Positions 28,121 to 37,620 of a stretch of DNA of 64,000 nucleotides are shown in pieces (position 1 is the first letter of the stretch; each line of letters begins with the position of its first letter). The translations under genes and the position numbers were made by a program. Source of the stretch: Hormoscilla sp. GUM202 (GTDB taxonomy: Bacteria > Cyanobacteriota > Cyanobacteriia > Cyanobacteriales > Desertifilaceae); assembly GCA_005518205.2 (NCBI GenBank), contig RFFC02000013.1, positions 1 through 64,000 on the forward strand, in the 5' to 3' direction. Below the pieces are notes generated by a model. That model was not told the origin of the DNA. It made no database searches and saw only the letters and a list, made by a program, of their open reading frames with translations.

Positions 28121-29278
28121 GTGGTTGCTACAGCAGAACAACAGCAAGTAGTCTCGCCCAACTCACAGCCAGGCAGCGATCGGGTTGCCGTGCTGCTGAT
28201 GGGCTATGGTGAGGTGGAAAGCTACGATGATTTTGCCAATTATAACGAACAAGCCTTAAATCTGCTCACGGCCAAGTTTGCCCCAGTTCCTTCCTGGATC
28301 TATCCCCCCCTGGCCAAACTGCTAGCCATGTTTGACTTGCATGAGTGGAATCACCAGCATGGTAACTTTATTTCGCCCCACAATGCAATTTTTGAGCGGC
28401 AGCGGGCGGGCATTGAAGGGCATCTTCAGTCCAAATGGGGTGAAAAGGTGCAAGTATTCAAAGCGTTCAACTTCTGCGCCCCCTTTCTCCCGGCACGGGT
28501 TTTAGCAGAAATCAAAACCCAAGGATTTGATAAGCTGCTGATTTATCCCCTCCTAGTGGTAGATTCGATCTTCACTAGCGGCATTGCTGTCGAACAGGTA
28601 AATAATGCCCTTGCCCAGTTGACAGACTCCGGCCAGGAACATTGGGTCAAAGGACAGCGTTACATTCCCTCATTTTACAACGAACCGGACTACATTAACC
28701 TGCTGGCCCAGCTAGTTTCCGAGAAAATCGATCGGGAACTGGCAGTTGCCCACTTGCCATCGCAAACAGGTATAGTATTGATGAATCATGGCTGTCCGCA
28801 CAAGGCCAAAGGATTCACTTCTGGCATTACTGAAAGTCAGGTACTCTACGATTTAGTCCGAGAACGGCTGATTTATAAGTATCCGCTGATTTCGATCGGT
28901 TGGCTCAACCACGATACACCTTTAATTGAATGGACGCAACCGAATGTGAAGTTAGCGGCGGAAAACTTAATCCAACTGGGGGCGACAGCGGTTGTGTTTA
29001 TGCCCATTGGTTTTGCCACAGAGAACCACGAAACCTTGCTGGATGTGGACCACATTATACATGCCTTGCAGCACCAGCATCGGGAGGTTAAGTACGTGCA
29101 GATGGAATGCGTTAACGATCGCCCTGAATTTTTGCGGATGGCAGCAGAATGGGCCAATCCCCAGATTGAGGCATTATTATCAGAAAATGCCTTAGCGGTC
29201 AATCCGCAATTAGCAGCAGGCGCGTTCCCAGGCTCCGCCTGGGAACGAGGTCACTATCATCATCACCATCATCATTAG
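28121..29278 (+). CDS. ferrochelatase-superfamily protein with natural His-rich tail
   Basis: The core is a divergent relative of ferrochelatase/CbiX chelatases: DRVAVLLMGYGEVESYDDFA, then DKLLIYPLLVVDSIFTSGIA, GIVLMNHGCPHKAKGFTSGI and AVVFMPIGFATENHETLLDV, the last matching the Glu/His region of HemH. It lacks the Lhc-like helix of the hemH at 237. The GTG at 28121 (AGAGGA ribosome-binding site) is preferred over an ATG at 28064 that lies in a hairpin. Near the C-terminus a dispersed palindrome (29222-29247) adds AFPGSAWERG, followed by HYHHHHHH and the stop. The His tail is genuinely encoded here and might bind metal. Function beyond the superfamily is uncertain. Confidence 0.8.
   Translation: MVATAEQQQVVSPNSQPGSDRVAVLLMGYGEVESYDDFANYNEQALNLLTAKFAPVPSWIYPPLAKLLAMFDLHEWNHQHGNFISPHNAIFERQRAGIEGHLQSKWGEKVQVFKAFNFCAPFLPARVLAEIKTQGFDKLLIYPLLVVDSIFTSGIAVEQVNNALAQLTDSGQEHWVKGQRYIPSFYNEPDYINLLAQLVSEKIDRELAVAHLPSQTGIVLMNHGCPHKAKGFTSGITESQVLYDLVRERLIYKYPLISIGWLNHDTPLIEWTQPNVKLAAENLIQLGATAVVFMPIGFATENHETLLDVDHIIHALQHQHREVKYVQMECVNDRPEFLRMAAEWANPQIEALLSENALAVNPQLAAGAFPGSAWERGHYHHHHHH
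29222..29247 (+). repeat. GTTCCCAGGC...GCCTGGGAAC palindrome inside a gene
   Basis: CGTTCCCAGGC pairs with GCCTGGGAACG. The same family occurs at 43079-43115, 50941-50968, 51347-51370 and 53831-53854 (with CCTGGC variants). Here and at 53831 it is translated in frame; elsewhere it is intergenic. Confidence 0.85.
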
Positions 29279-29352
29279 AACACTGTCAAACTTTACCGTT
29301 TGTAGTAAGCGCTTTAGCGCTTACCTTAGGGTAACTTGGTTTAAAGAATTAA

Positions 29353-29384
29353 GAAACCCGGTATGACCAAAAAAACCGGGTTTC
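29353..29384 (+). terminator. hairpin downstream of the ferrochelatase-like gene
   Basis: GAAACCCGGT pairs with ACCGGGTTTC over a 12-base loop, 75 bases after the stop. It belongs to a palindrome family also seen at 17672, 30130 and 30180, so terminator activity may be incidental. Confidence 0.45.
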
Positions 29385-29591
29385 CACCATCCTACTGAGG
29401 CGATCGCCCGTAAGGTGTTACATTAGATTCAGCAGTGCAGCTTCCGGGAGTATGTAGCAACGACAGCCCGATCGCGATCTCATCAGGTGGGTTACGAGAC
29501 TATCCGATAGTCCAAATTATACATGGCTATTGAGATGGAAATTACTTTGTCATGGGATTGGATGGAAGTTAAGGAAAGGACAACAATAACA

Positions 29592-30094
29592 ATGTATGAA
29601 GTCTATGGATTGGCACTCTGGATCGATCGGAACGTTACGGGATTGCAAAGACGCTCCCTCCCGAGACACCTGTAATTTAGTACGAGGCGCTTCTGCTACG
29701 TGCCAACGGGGATGGAGAACTGGCACGAGCCGAACGGGATTGGGCGATCGGTCACGCTCAGACTTATCACCCGCAGATGAGTGAAGGTCAAATCGATGAA
29801 CTGCGGAATTATAACGGCACTGGCACGACTGATGATATAGAGAAACTCGTATTCAGCGATCCGCTCGCCGATCGGGGACGTTATGTCCTAGTTTATGAGG
29901 CAATTCAGGCTTCGGCTGCTGATGGCGAATACAGCGATGGCGAAAAAGCCACCATTCGTAAGATGGCTGCTAAACTGGGCATTTCTGAAGCCAAGGTGGT
30001 AGAACTGGAGAACCTTTATGAAGAAGAAAAGGCATTTCGGCAGAAGCGGATCGAAATCTGGCACCCTGAAGGTATACCAGGTGAGGATAAGTAA
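29592..30094 (+). pseudogene. TerB-like helical protein gene with disrupted 5' part
   Basis: The 3' frame from 29777 encodes 105 residues including AIQASAADGEYSDGEKATIR and KMAAKLGISEAKVVELENLY, an acidic EF-like helical pattern seen in TerB-type domains. The same frame continues upstream as YEALLLRANGDGELARAERD back to a TAG at about 29671. A different frame from the ATG at 29592 gives MYEVYGLALWIDRNVTGLQR. The two pieces look like one protein broken by a frameshift and a stop. The 29777 ATG could still produce the C-terminal domain. Family call moderate. Confidence 0.55.
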
Positions 30095-30424
30095 AACTGT
30101 TCAACCCTAGTCGGTCAAGTAGAGGTCAGAAACCGGGTTTCTAGTGCCGCTATCAACGAGATATCGAGGCTTTAACCAGAGAAACCCGGTTTCTTGACAG
30201 ATGTTCTAGCACCCTATCTACAAACGGCAACGACTGCGTCAATTGAGGGCAGTCTTTTGGTTTCAATTATTTCAAAGTCTGCCAGGCTGAGCAGGGACGC
30301 AAACTCAGCCTGGGTACGCTCTCCCGGTTCCCCACTCTGCCCCGGATCTGTAGATTCTTGATGCCGATTTTATTACTACCAGGGTTGGTTACTATATGGG
30401 GAGCGAAGGATCCGCGCCCTCCAC
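30095..30424. repeat. intergenic region with AGAAACC/GGTTTCT palindromes
   Basis: CAGAAACCGGGTTTCT at about 30127 and AGAAACCCGGTTTCTTG at about 30181 are each short palindromes and can also pair with each other. Nothing else was recognised before the end of the RTX gene at 30425. Confidence 0.6.
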
Positions 30425-31705
30425 TTACATCCCGGTTGAAGGGTCTTCAAACGAAATCCCGGTAACCAATGAGTCCTCTATGAATTCTTGGATCTTATGT
30501 TCTAGCCCCGGTCCGAACTTGTAGTACGTGGTAACGCCGTCATAGCCCTGAATATAGGCTTCCCCAATCTCTTGTGTCCCTACGGAGAATATTGCCTTGT
30601 AAGAGACAGTCGCAGAGTCAAGGCTGTCGGGGGGAAGGGCGATCGCCTCTATCTCCAAGAGTTTGGGATCTATGTCTGGGATGTAAATCAGGTCGTAGTT
30701 GTCCGGATCGTTGTGAAAATTACTCATCGCGATTGTGAAATCTTCAATCATCACAAAGTCTCCTGGATTGGCGCTAAGGCCAAAGATATCTCGACCGCTA
30801 CCTCCAATCAACACGTCTTGACCTCCTCGGCCGATCAGACAGTCATCTCCTTCGCCACCATAGAGGTAGTCCTTATTCTCTATCCCCGATCGCGATATTA
30901 CGGGCACCGCTGGTTTAGCAGAGTTCGTGATATTGCGCTCGTCGATGATGTCGTTCCCTTCGCCGCCGAAGATAGTATCGTCGCCACTAAAACCGTGAAT
31001 CGTATCGTTCCCAGCTAGAGCGTAGATAAGCTCTTTCGAGTGACTTCCGACGATGTTATCGGCTTCGTTAGTTCCGCGCAAAGCGACAATCCCGTGCAAA
31101 GAAGTGTGAATCCAAGCGGACAGCTCGTCGGTCAAGCGGATGTCCGTCAAGGTTACAGAGAAAGAGTGCTCCGGGCTGACGAACTCCACCTCGATATTGG
31201 CGTCCACTTGCTTGATTGAAGTCTCCTCTTGGGAGTCCAGAAGTTTCGGAGCTAAACGGGGCAACTTTATTAGGTCTTCGTATATCTGGAAGTTTTCAAT
31301 AAAGTCACTGCCAAGGTCTGAAAGGACGAAAGTGTCGTCTCCGGTTCCACCGTCAATAGTGTCATTGCCATTTCCAAAGATGAGGAAATCATCTCCACTG
31401 CCGCCGGTGATGCTGTCGTTACCAAGTCCATTTCCCCCGTGGATGGTGTCATTACCTTCATCGCCGCTGAGTGTATCCTGCCCATAGCCCCCATTCATTA
31501 GATCGTCGCCTGCTTTGCCGAACATGGAGTCGTGGCCGCCATCTGCATAGAGAGTGTCGTCCCCGTCGCTTCCAGAGAGGTCAAGACTGCTCTTGTCCCC
31601 AAATCTCGTCCCCCTGCGCGGATCGACGTGCTTGGCATCGATTCCTGCGAGAACATTACTACGCCAGTAGGCCGGCCAACTATATCGCTGTGCTGCTTTG
31701 TACAT
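30425..31705 (-). CDS. RTX calcium-binding repeat protein, two repeat blocks
   Basis: A 426-residue secreted-type protein. A basic N-terminus ([15 protein letters not shown]) is followed by RTX block 1 at about residues 45-150 ([20 protein letters not shown]), a spacer domain of about 60 residues ([20 protein letters not shown]), RTX block 2 at about 210-300 ([20 protein letters not shown]) and a C-terminal region typical of type I secreted RTX proteins. The ATG at 31705 has AAGGA upstream; the longer frame to 31801 adds a Lys/Arg-rich segment and is less likely. Divergent in strand and sequence from the RTX protein at 26593, but both have a similar upstream palindromic block. Confidence 0.82.
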   Translation of the reverse strand: MYKAAQRYSWPAYWRSNVLAGIDAKHVDPRRGTRFGDKSSLDLSGSDGDDTLYADGGHDSMFGKAGDDLMNGGYGQDTLSGDEGNDTIHGGNGLGNDSITGGSGDDFLIFGNGNDTIDGGTGDDTFVLSDLGSDFIENFQIYEDLIKLPRLAPKLLDSQEETSIKQVDANIEVEFVSPEHSFSVTLTDIRLTDELSAWIHTSLHGIVALRGTNEADNIVGSHSKELIYALAGNDTIHGFSGDDTIFGGEGNDIIDERNITNSAKPAVPVISRSGIENKDYLYGGEGDDCLIGRGGQDVLIGGSGRDIFGLSANPGDFVMIEDFTIAMSNFHNDPDNYDLIYIPDIDPKLLEIEAIALPPDSLDSATVSYKAIFSVGTQEIGEAYIQGYDGVTTYYKFGPGLEHKIQEFIEDSLVTGISFEDPSTGM

Positions 31706-31896
31706 TTTTCTGATCCTTTTATCTTCGTGTCTCGATCTATTATATACGCCGTGTGCAACTTTTTCCAACCAACGAGATTTAGGGAGTTTTGAGAACAACA
31801 TTTTCAGCCAAAGACCACCAAACCGTTATTCTTCCGTAGAAAGTTGCACATCGCGTATTATATTTAAATATAAATGTTAAACAATACTTTGTTAGT

Positions 31897-31947
31897 ACGG
31901 ATAACCGTACCGAGATGTGCGGAAAGCCGTACATTCAGTACGGCTAC
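31897..31947 (+). promoter_or_regulatory. second copy of the RTX-associated palindromic block
   Basis: TACGGATAACCGTACC and ACATTCAGTACGGCTACG resemble 26497-26545. It lies about 190 bases upstream of the minus-strand RTX start, in the same orientation relative to the window (so inverted relative to this gene). A regulatory role is inference. Confidence 0.45.
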
Positions 31948-32263
31948 GCAGCCCGACGTCGAACCTCATTGATGCTTATGGCCCGTTCCCGGACGACCGA
32001 TACTGCTCGCTATTGTCTCCTTGTTTCCCAGGTAACGGGACTTCAAACTTCAATTTCCAGATCGAGGCCAGTTGCTACCAGATAATAGACGTTATACGTC
32101 AATCCACTGGCTTGGGTAGTATGCGATCGCATTAATAGGCTATGATGTTGTCGCTGCTACGGGCAAAACCTCTGCTCGTTCGCGGTAATGGTTAATGGTT
32201 GTCGCTATGACAATTCGCTTCGCTCCCCGCGCTCTGCCTGGAACGCAATTCGCGATCGGGGAG
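31948..32263. other. intergenic region, no gene recognised
   Basis: About 315 bases with a small palindrome (ATAGACGTTATACGTC at 32084) and a TTCGCGGTAATGGTTAATGG string found in several repeat-rich places. No convincing frame. Confidence 0.4.
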
Positions 32264-32634
32264 ATGACGGTGACTCGTAAACGCTTAATTATCGTTCCGG
32301 GGAATGGGAGTAGACCAGCAGGGACGAGACCCGACGGTGGCAGCAGCAAGGGCGGTACGCAACCCTATTGCTCGTAATGCCTTGCCCGGGGTTTGGGAAG
32401 TAGCCGTCACCCCGATCGCGCGATCGTGGATGCGCTCTCGTTCCTTTCCGGGAACTGGTGCGGCCGGCAGAACTGCTGGAAGTCCTGCATGCAATGGTGC
32501 GCAAAACCATCGCAGTCGAGTCTGGGGGTATGGTAGTTCGGGGTCGAGCAATTCCCGAAATAAATGATAAAAATGACGAAATGTCGATCGCGGTTGCAGC
32601 TGTTACCGTTATCGTGGATAATGAGGATACATAG
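32264..32634 (+). pseudogene. Lin0512-family protein gene, frameshifted
   Basis: Three frames together spell one protein: RKRLIIVPGNG; then GVDQQGRDPTVAAARAVRN and IARNALPGVWEVA; then LVRPAELLEVLHAMVRKTIA, ESGGMVVRGRAIPE and DKNDEMSIAVAAVTVIVDNE ending at the TAG. The order and phrases match the small Lin0512 family, whose function is unknown. At least two frameshifts (near 32304 and 32400-32450) destroy it. GGGGAG precedes the ATG at 32264. It is directly followed by another frameshifted gene, so this stretch may be decayed or may contain assembly errors. Confidence 0.72.
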
Positions 32635-32657
32635 CATTTAAAAGCAGGAGGATCGTA

Positions 32658-33129
32658 ATGGTTCGAGAAGTATGGCAACAACCGGAGATCGTTACTTGGA
32701 GTCAGCTGCTACTGGACAGCTACGAGAAGCTGCTAGGACATCAACTGATAGAAAGGAAGGACAATGCCCAAGCACGGGCACAAGCACTCTTCTTTGCTCC
32801 CTTAGTAGTAGCATCTCATGGGACAGAAGCAGATCCTATATTAAATTATGGCAACCAATGCGCTCTCGATCTCTGGGATATGACATGGGATAATTTTACC
32901 AAAACCCCATCCAGGATGACTGCGGAACCTGTGAACAGAGAAGAGCGTAAAAAAATGCTCGCCCAGGTAGCTAAACAAGGGTTTATTGATAATTATCGGG
33001 GAGTGCGGATGCTAGTACAGGAAAACGTTTCCTAATTGAAAAACAATAGTATGGAATTTATTTGAGGAGCGAGATCGACCCTGCGATCGAGGGGCTGCTT
33101 TCTCGAAATGGTATTTCTTAAATGACTAA
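32658..33129 (+). pseudogene. MEKHLA-domain protein gene, frameshifted near its end
   Basis: A good ribosome-binding site (GGAGG) precedes the ATG. The first frame gives 115 residues with SYEKLLGHQLIERK, LVVASHGTEADPILNYGNQC and ALDLWDMTWDNFTKTPSRMT, a PAS-related MEKHLA domain. After GVR the frame shifts; the expected continuation STGKRFLIEK is in the next frame, and after another shift VWNLFEERDRP and AAFSKWYFLND complete the domain to the TAA at 33127. Two single-base changes explain everything. Ligand and role are unknown; the domain occurs in plant HD-ZIP III factors and in cyanobacteria. Confidence 0.78.
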
Positions 33130-33152
33130 AAACAGCTTGGAGAAGTTGTGAA

Positions 33153-33244
33153 GAAGGACTAAAGTCCTTACTACGAACCACTAGGAACGAGCAAGGATTT
33201 TAGTCTTGATTACTAACGGGGCAAGGACTAAAGTCCTTACTACG
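33153..33244. repeat. two GGACTAAAGTCC palindromes
   Basis: AAGGACTAAAGTCCTTACTA occurs at 33155 and 33222, separated by a degenerate copy (AAGGATTTTAGTCTTGATTA). Each is followed by ACGAACCA. Same family as at 16763 and 17027. Confidence 0.85.
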
Positions 33245-33256
33245 AACCATAGGATT

Positions 33257-34099
33257 CTACTCCAGATCGCCCATGTTGAATAGGAAGGGGACAGTACTAT
33301 TAGAGTCTCCACTCATAACTAGCACCTTCGGCATCTGAGCCCCACCTTGTCGCCAAGCCTCGATCGCCTCCTTTTGCAGCACCAACTCACCCCCTTGCGC
33401 TTTCAGGGTTTCAGCCAGTAATTTCTGCGCCTCCGCCTTACCCTTAGCACGATTAACTTCTGCTTGCGCTTCTTGTTCGGCTTCTTGCGCCACATAGACC
33501 GCCCTTTGGGCCCGCTGTTCGGCGATTTGTTTCTCCTCCACCGCCTTAGCAAACTCTGGGGAGAACCTCAGGTCGATCACGCTAGTATCCAGCACGATGA
33601 TACCGTACTTTTCTAACCGCTGATTCAAAGCTGAATCAAAGTCTCGCTTGAGTTCCGATCGTTTGGTAACAGCTTCTTCCACAGTCCGCAGGGCCGCAGC
33701 GATCTTAAAAGCTTCCTGGGTCTGGGGCGCAATCACTTTCGACACCAGATTCTGCAATGTCCCTTGTTTCCTGCGGATATCAACTACCTGCAACGGATCC
33801 AAGCGGAAGTTGATCGCGAAGCTAGCGCTGATATCCTGTAGATCCTTCGTGGAACTCTGGGCGGGCACCTCAAACTTTTGCACCGTCACATCATAGACAT
33901 CCACCACAGAGACAAGGGGGGGCTTAAAGTGGAGGCCCTCCAGTAAAGCGCCATCTCTAGCCTTACCCAGAATACTAATGACTCCTGCTTGACCTGGGTT
34001 GATGATTACGAAAGAATTAGAGGCGATCAGAATGATCGCCGCCGCAATAATCCCTCCAATTACTGTTTGGATATTGCCTTGGGGTGATTGACTTCTCAA
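33257..34099 (-). CDS. prohibitin / SPFH (band 7) family membrane protein
   Basis: A 280-residue protein with one N-terminal membrane helix (VIGGIIAAAIILIASNSFVI, about 13-33), then the SPFH domain (NPGQAGVISILGKARDGALL, FKPPLVSVVDVYDVTVQKFE, NFRLDPLQVVDIRRKQGTL). A long coiled coil follows (QIAEQRAQRAVYVAQEAEQE onward). Prohibitins form ring-shaped membrane scaffolds that modulate proteases; in cyanobacteria they are found in plasma or thylakoid membranes. Length and order are normal. The gene stands alone between repeat-rich gaps. Confidence 0.92.
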   Translation of the reverse strand: MRSQSPQGNIQTVIGGIIAAAIILIASNSFVIINPGQAGVISILGKARDGALLEGLHFKPPLVSVVDVYDVTVQKFEVPAQSSTKDLQDISASFAINFRLDPLQVVDIRRKQGTLQNLVSKVIAPQTQEAFKIAAALRTVEEAVTKRSELKRDFDSALNQRLEKYGIIVLDTSVIDLRFSPEFAKAVEEKQIAEQRAQRAVYVAQEAEQEAQAEVNRAKGKAEAQKLLAETLKAQGGELVLQKEAIEAWRQGGAQMPKVLVMSGDSNSTVPFLFNMGDLE

Positions 34100-34551
34100 A
34101 TCCTATACTCCTTTATTTTCCTCGTTACTGACTGCGATTTAGTATACTCCGTATCCCTCACGGGAGCGCCAGCCATAGGGTCCCTTTGTTCTTAGGGCCA
34201 TATGTCATTGCGAGGGGGGCCCAATTGAGAGATCCTCGCGATCGATGAGATACTCCCCCCCTCAGCAATCTCCTAGCACCTCTTGTATGCTTCATGGCTG
34301 GCGCCACGCTGCGCGATCGGGGGGGTCGATAAGTTGTGCGAACCTAAGTTACTACTGCTAGCCCCCCGAGCAATGACACCAGCAATGCTCTTTAGCACAA
34401 GTCGATCCCTTTGGGAGTATAGTTAGGCGCATCTGTGCCAGATTACAGATTACAGAATAAACCATTTTTACCATAGCGATATCGACTATGACATCACAGC
34501 AGCCCCATGCCAAGCTATCCTGAAAGGGAACTGCCATGCAATAGAACACCC
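34100..34551. other. intergenic region between prohibitin and ndbB
   Basis: Contains TCATTGCGAGG...AGCAATCTC strings (34203-34275) that recur inside the MITE at 59429, and an ATGGCTGGCGCCA palindrome (34292) also found near 22518. No gene is recognised; both flanking genes read away from here, so their promoters should be within it. Confidence 0.45.
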
Positions 34552-35760
34552 ATGACCGCACAACCTACACGCATCTGTATCCTGGGTGGAGGCTTTGGTG
34601 GCCTCTACACCGCCGGACGCTTAAGCCAGCTACCTTGGGAAAAGTCCCATGAACCGGAAATTCTGCTGGTCGATCGCCATGACCGGTTCTTATTCTCGCC
34701 CTTGCTGTACGAACTGCTGACGGAGGAACTGCAAACCTGGGAGATCGCCCCACCCTTTGCCGAACTTCTAGCCACCTACACCGCGGTACGCTTCATCCAG
34801 GCAACTGTAGCCGATATTGATGTGGATAGCAAGCAGGTACAGTTGGATAATGGGCAAAAATTACAGGCCGATCGGCTAGTTTTAGCCCTGGGTGGCGAGA
34901 CCCCTTTACAGATGGTGCCCGGATCTGCCGAGTATGCTATCCCCTTCCGTACCATAGCAGACGCCTATCGTTTGGCTGAAAAACTGCGGATCTTAGAACA
35001 GTCCGATGCCGAAAAGATTCGCATTGCCATTGTTGGTGCCGGTTATTCTGGGGTAGAATTAGCATGCAAGCTAGCGGACAGACTCTCCATGAGGGGACGG
35101 GTGCGGTTAATTGAACAAGGGGATATGATTTTGCGTACCTCTAGTGAGTTTAACCGAGAAGCTGCCATGGATGCTTTGTCGGCACGGGGTGTATGGACTG
35201 ATTTGGAAACTACTGTCCAATCAATTGAACCAGACTCCGTGTCACTTGTATATAAGGAACAGGTTGACAAAATTCCTGTGGATGTGGTTTTATGGACTGT
35301 GGGAACTAGAGTCCCCGATGTCGTGCGATCGCTACCCCTGAAACAAAACCAACGCCAGCAGTTGATCGCAACACCCACATTGCAAATCATCGACCATCCA
35401 GATATTTTTGCCCTCGGGGATCTAGCAGAATGCCGGGATGCGGTAGGTCAGCAAGTCCCAGCAACAGCCCAAGCAGCCTTACAACAATCAGATTATACCG
35501 CCTGGAACATCCGGGCATCCCTCACCGGGCGTCCCCTACTGCCCTGGCGCTATCAGAACTTAGGGGAAATGATGACCCTAGGGATAGATAACGCCACTCT
35601 TACGGGTTTGGGAGTCAAACTAGATGGTCCGTTGGCTCATCTTGCCCGACGTCTAATATATCTCTATCGCCTGCCCACATTCAATCACCAAGTGAAAGTT
35701 GGTTTTAACTGGATGACTAAACCTCTACAGTCGGCGCTAATGGAAGTCTTGTCTACTTGA
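34552..35760 (+). CDS. ndbB: type II NAD(P)H dehydrogenase, NdbB-like
   Basis: This FAD-dependent, non-proton-pumping NAD(P)H:quinone oxidoreductase resembles cyanobacterial NdbB, known to reduce demethylphylloquinone in phylloquinone synthesis. It has two dinucleotide folds: ICILGGGFGGLYTAG (about 8-22, FAD) and IAIVGAGYSGVELACK (about 160-175, NAD(P)H). A further FAD contact is IFALGDLAECRD. The C-terminal LIYLYRLPTFNHQVKVGFNW is characteristic of the NdbB branch. The frame is open to 34507, but the ATG at 34552 (MTAQPTRICILGGG) fits the family; 402 residues. NdbB rather than another Ndh-2 is likely, not certain. Confidence 0.85.
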   Translation: MTAQPTRICILGGGFGGLYTAGRLSQLPWEKSHEPEILLVDRHDRFLFSPLLYELLTEELQTWEIAPPFAELLATYTAVRFIQATVADIDVDSKQVQLDNGQKLQADRLVLALGGETPLQMVPGSAEYAIPFRTIADAYRLAEKLRILEQSDAEKIRIAIVGAGYSGVELACKLADRLSMRGRVRLIEQGDMILRTSSEFNREAAMDALSARGVWTDLETTVQSIEPDSVSLVYKEQVDKIPVDVVLWTVGTRVPDVVRSLPLKQNQRQQLIATPTLQIIDHPDIFALGDLAECRDAVGQQVPATAQAALQQSDYTAWNIRASLTGRPLLPWRYQNLGEMMTLGIDNATLTGLGVKLDGPLAHLARRLIYLYRLPTFNHQVKVGFNWMTKPLQSALMEVLST

Positions 35761-36420
35761 ATTATCGGTGGGCGGGTGTGGTCATGCATTAGTTGATATC
35801 CTTCTGGATTGGATCGACTTGCGCAAAATGTTGAAGTTGATGTCATTGCTTCGATATCTCTGGGTCGAGGTATCTCCTGGGATCTTGATATCCCCCTCCC
35901 GCACTTCGATGCCTACCGTTCCGGAAAAATCGGGATGCAACGCAGGCAACCCCTCAGGCATCGTCGAAACCCGGGGGACATCATCTGAGCACTACCCAGG
36001 AGATACCTCACAGCACGAGCACTACCCCAGAGATATTGAGGGGGGATACCAAAGCAGTAACTGTGGTATGCTTTTCTATCAGACACCCCGTTAGCGCAGC
36101 CGCTGCGCTAACGGGGGGTTACTTCCTCTTGCACAAGCATCTTTCAATAACGTGAGTTCGACGGACCTTAAACGCGCTCTCCTAAAGCCAGTCCTAACTT
36201 CTGGAATCCAGGCACCAGCAAGCAATTGTCAATACTTAAATACTACTGAGAATAAAAGAGCAATTTTTCAACTAGCAGCGATTGTTGAGAACAGCAGGTG
36301 CCGAACGGATCGCGGCAAAGCAGAATTTTTTGTTTGAGTTCAAGGACTTGTACGGTTATCTGCCGGTCCCCTATGGCCAGAGTCGGGCGATCGGGCGTGA
36401 GAGTTTTTCCCAAAAAGAAG
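35761..36420. repeat. gene-free region with palindromes
   Basis: Begins with a solitary GGGTGTGGTCATGCATTAGT (35774), matching the left end of the 9834 element. Then come GAGGTATCTCC/GGAGATACCTC-type strings (35866-36010) related to those at 40720-40780, and a near-perfect hairpin at 36086-36116 (CCCCGTTAGCGCAGC with its complement). No gene supported. Confidence 0.6.
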
Positions 36421-36464
36421 TCACCAGACCTATAATAAAGATAGTTTTCACGAGGTCTGGTGTT

Positions 36465-37356
36465 ATGGAAATTAAAAATCGTCTTGATCTTACTCAAATT
36501 TTTGGCGACGTGGATGATTTTTGCCAAAATTTTGAATACTACTGGCAGCAGCAACCGCTGTTGACTTCAATAACCGGTGAAAAATTATGCCGTTCAAGAA
36601 TGAGTTTGAGCGAAGTGATGACCATTGCAATTGCTTTTCATGGTTCTGGCTTTAGAAATTTAGGTGAGTTTTATACTCTACAAGTAATCCCCCACTGGCG
36701 TAAGGCTTTCCCAAATCTGGTCAGTTATTTATCGTTTTGTAGATGCCTTGGTCATTAATGTTGTTGTGTTGTTTTTTATAGACTATAAGGGGTCAAGTTA
36801 CCGGTATTAGTTTCTTCGACTCCAATTGAAGTCTGTCATCCCTGCCGTTCCAAGTCTCATAAGGTATTTGAGGGTTTAGTTGGTTGGGGAAAAAATTCTC
36901 TGGGATGGCACTACGGTTTCAAACTGCATCTAATTATTAATGCTCGAGGAGAACTGCTTGCATTTAAGCTCACACGGGCGCAATGTTGACGATCGCAAAC
37001 CGGTGCCTGACTTAACCAAAGATCTAATCGGTAAACTATTTGGATCTCGTGGATATATTTCCCAAGAGTTATTTGATAAATTATACGAGCGAGGTTTAGA
37101 ACTGATTACCAGACGAAAAATATGAAACAGAAATTAATTAAGTTAATAGATAAAATTTTATTGCGTAAACGGGCCTTAATTGAAACAGTTAATGACCAAC
37201 TAAAGAACATCTTTCAAATCGAACATTCCCGCCACAGAGTGGAATTTTTTAGTCAATCTTTTGGCTGGATTAACAGCTTACACCTATTTACCTAAAAAAC
37301 CATCCCTCGATTTCATACCAAAAGGCTTACCTGCTCTACCTCCGGCTGTGTTTTAA
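36465..37356 (+). pseudogene. IS982-family transposase, frameshifted
   Basis: The first frame gives LDLTQIFGDVDDFCQNFEYY and SRMSLSEVMTIAIAFHGSGF (36465-36758). Another continues with VCHPCRAHSHKVFEGLV-like sequence and GWGKNSLGWHYGFKLHLIIN, the next PVPDLTKDLIGKLFGSRGYI with [18 protein letters not shown], and the last [19 protein letters not shown] sequence, FQIEHSRHR and LDFIPKGLPALPPAVF. Together they cover a complete IS982 transposase with three or more frameshifts. A CACCAGACCT...AGGTCTGGTG inverted repeat at 36422-36462 precedes the ATG. The right end of the IS could not be placed. Confidence 0.8.
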
Positions 37357-37532
37357 CTCTTCTAGAGGGAGATCGTCCTGAGCAGAAGTAGTGAGTATTT
37401 TTGCTGTTTGCAACAAGAGCACATGCTACAGGATATAGTACTGACAACTAACAACTGACAACTGTCGAACTGACGTTTCAATAGAACCCCCCTCGCAATG
37501 ACATAAGGGAGGTTACTGTGAAGCTTCCAAAG

Positions 37533-37612
37533 GGGTGTGGTCAAAAGTAGCGGTGCCCACGGGCAAGCGATCCGCCCGCCCCACCTATCCTCGGGCAGGC
37601 GATCCGCCCGCC
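37533..37612. repeat. solitary element end and GGCGATCCGCCCGCC repeats
   Basis: GGGTGTGGTCAAAA at 37533 matches the ends of the elements at 9834 and 56410; no partner end is found nearby. It is followed by two copies of GGGCA(A/G)GCGATCCGCCCGCC (37562 and 37590), a palindromic repeat also present at 42312. Confidence 0.7.
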
Positions 37613-37620
37613 CGACATTC

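Noticed and set aside
29250..29278. His-tag at a gene end as evidence of vector contamination
   Set aside because: The flanking sequence is continuous cyanobacterial DNA with native repeats; codons are mixed CAT/CAC and no vector sequence is present.
35768..36094. 109-codon frame after ndbB
   Set aside because: Composed of palindromic repeat sequence (GAGGTATCTCC family); no protein similarity.
37537..37620. Longer start for the HAD hydrolase at a GTG
   Set aside because: The extension would translate a dispersed repeat and an element end; the ATG at 37621 gives a normal N-terminus.
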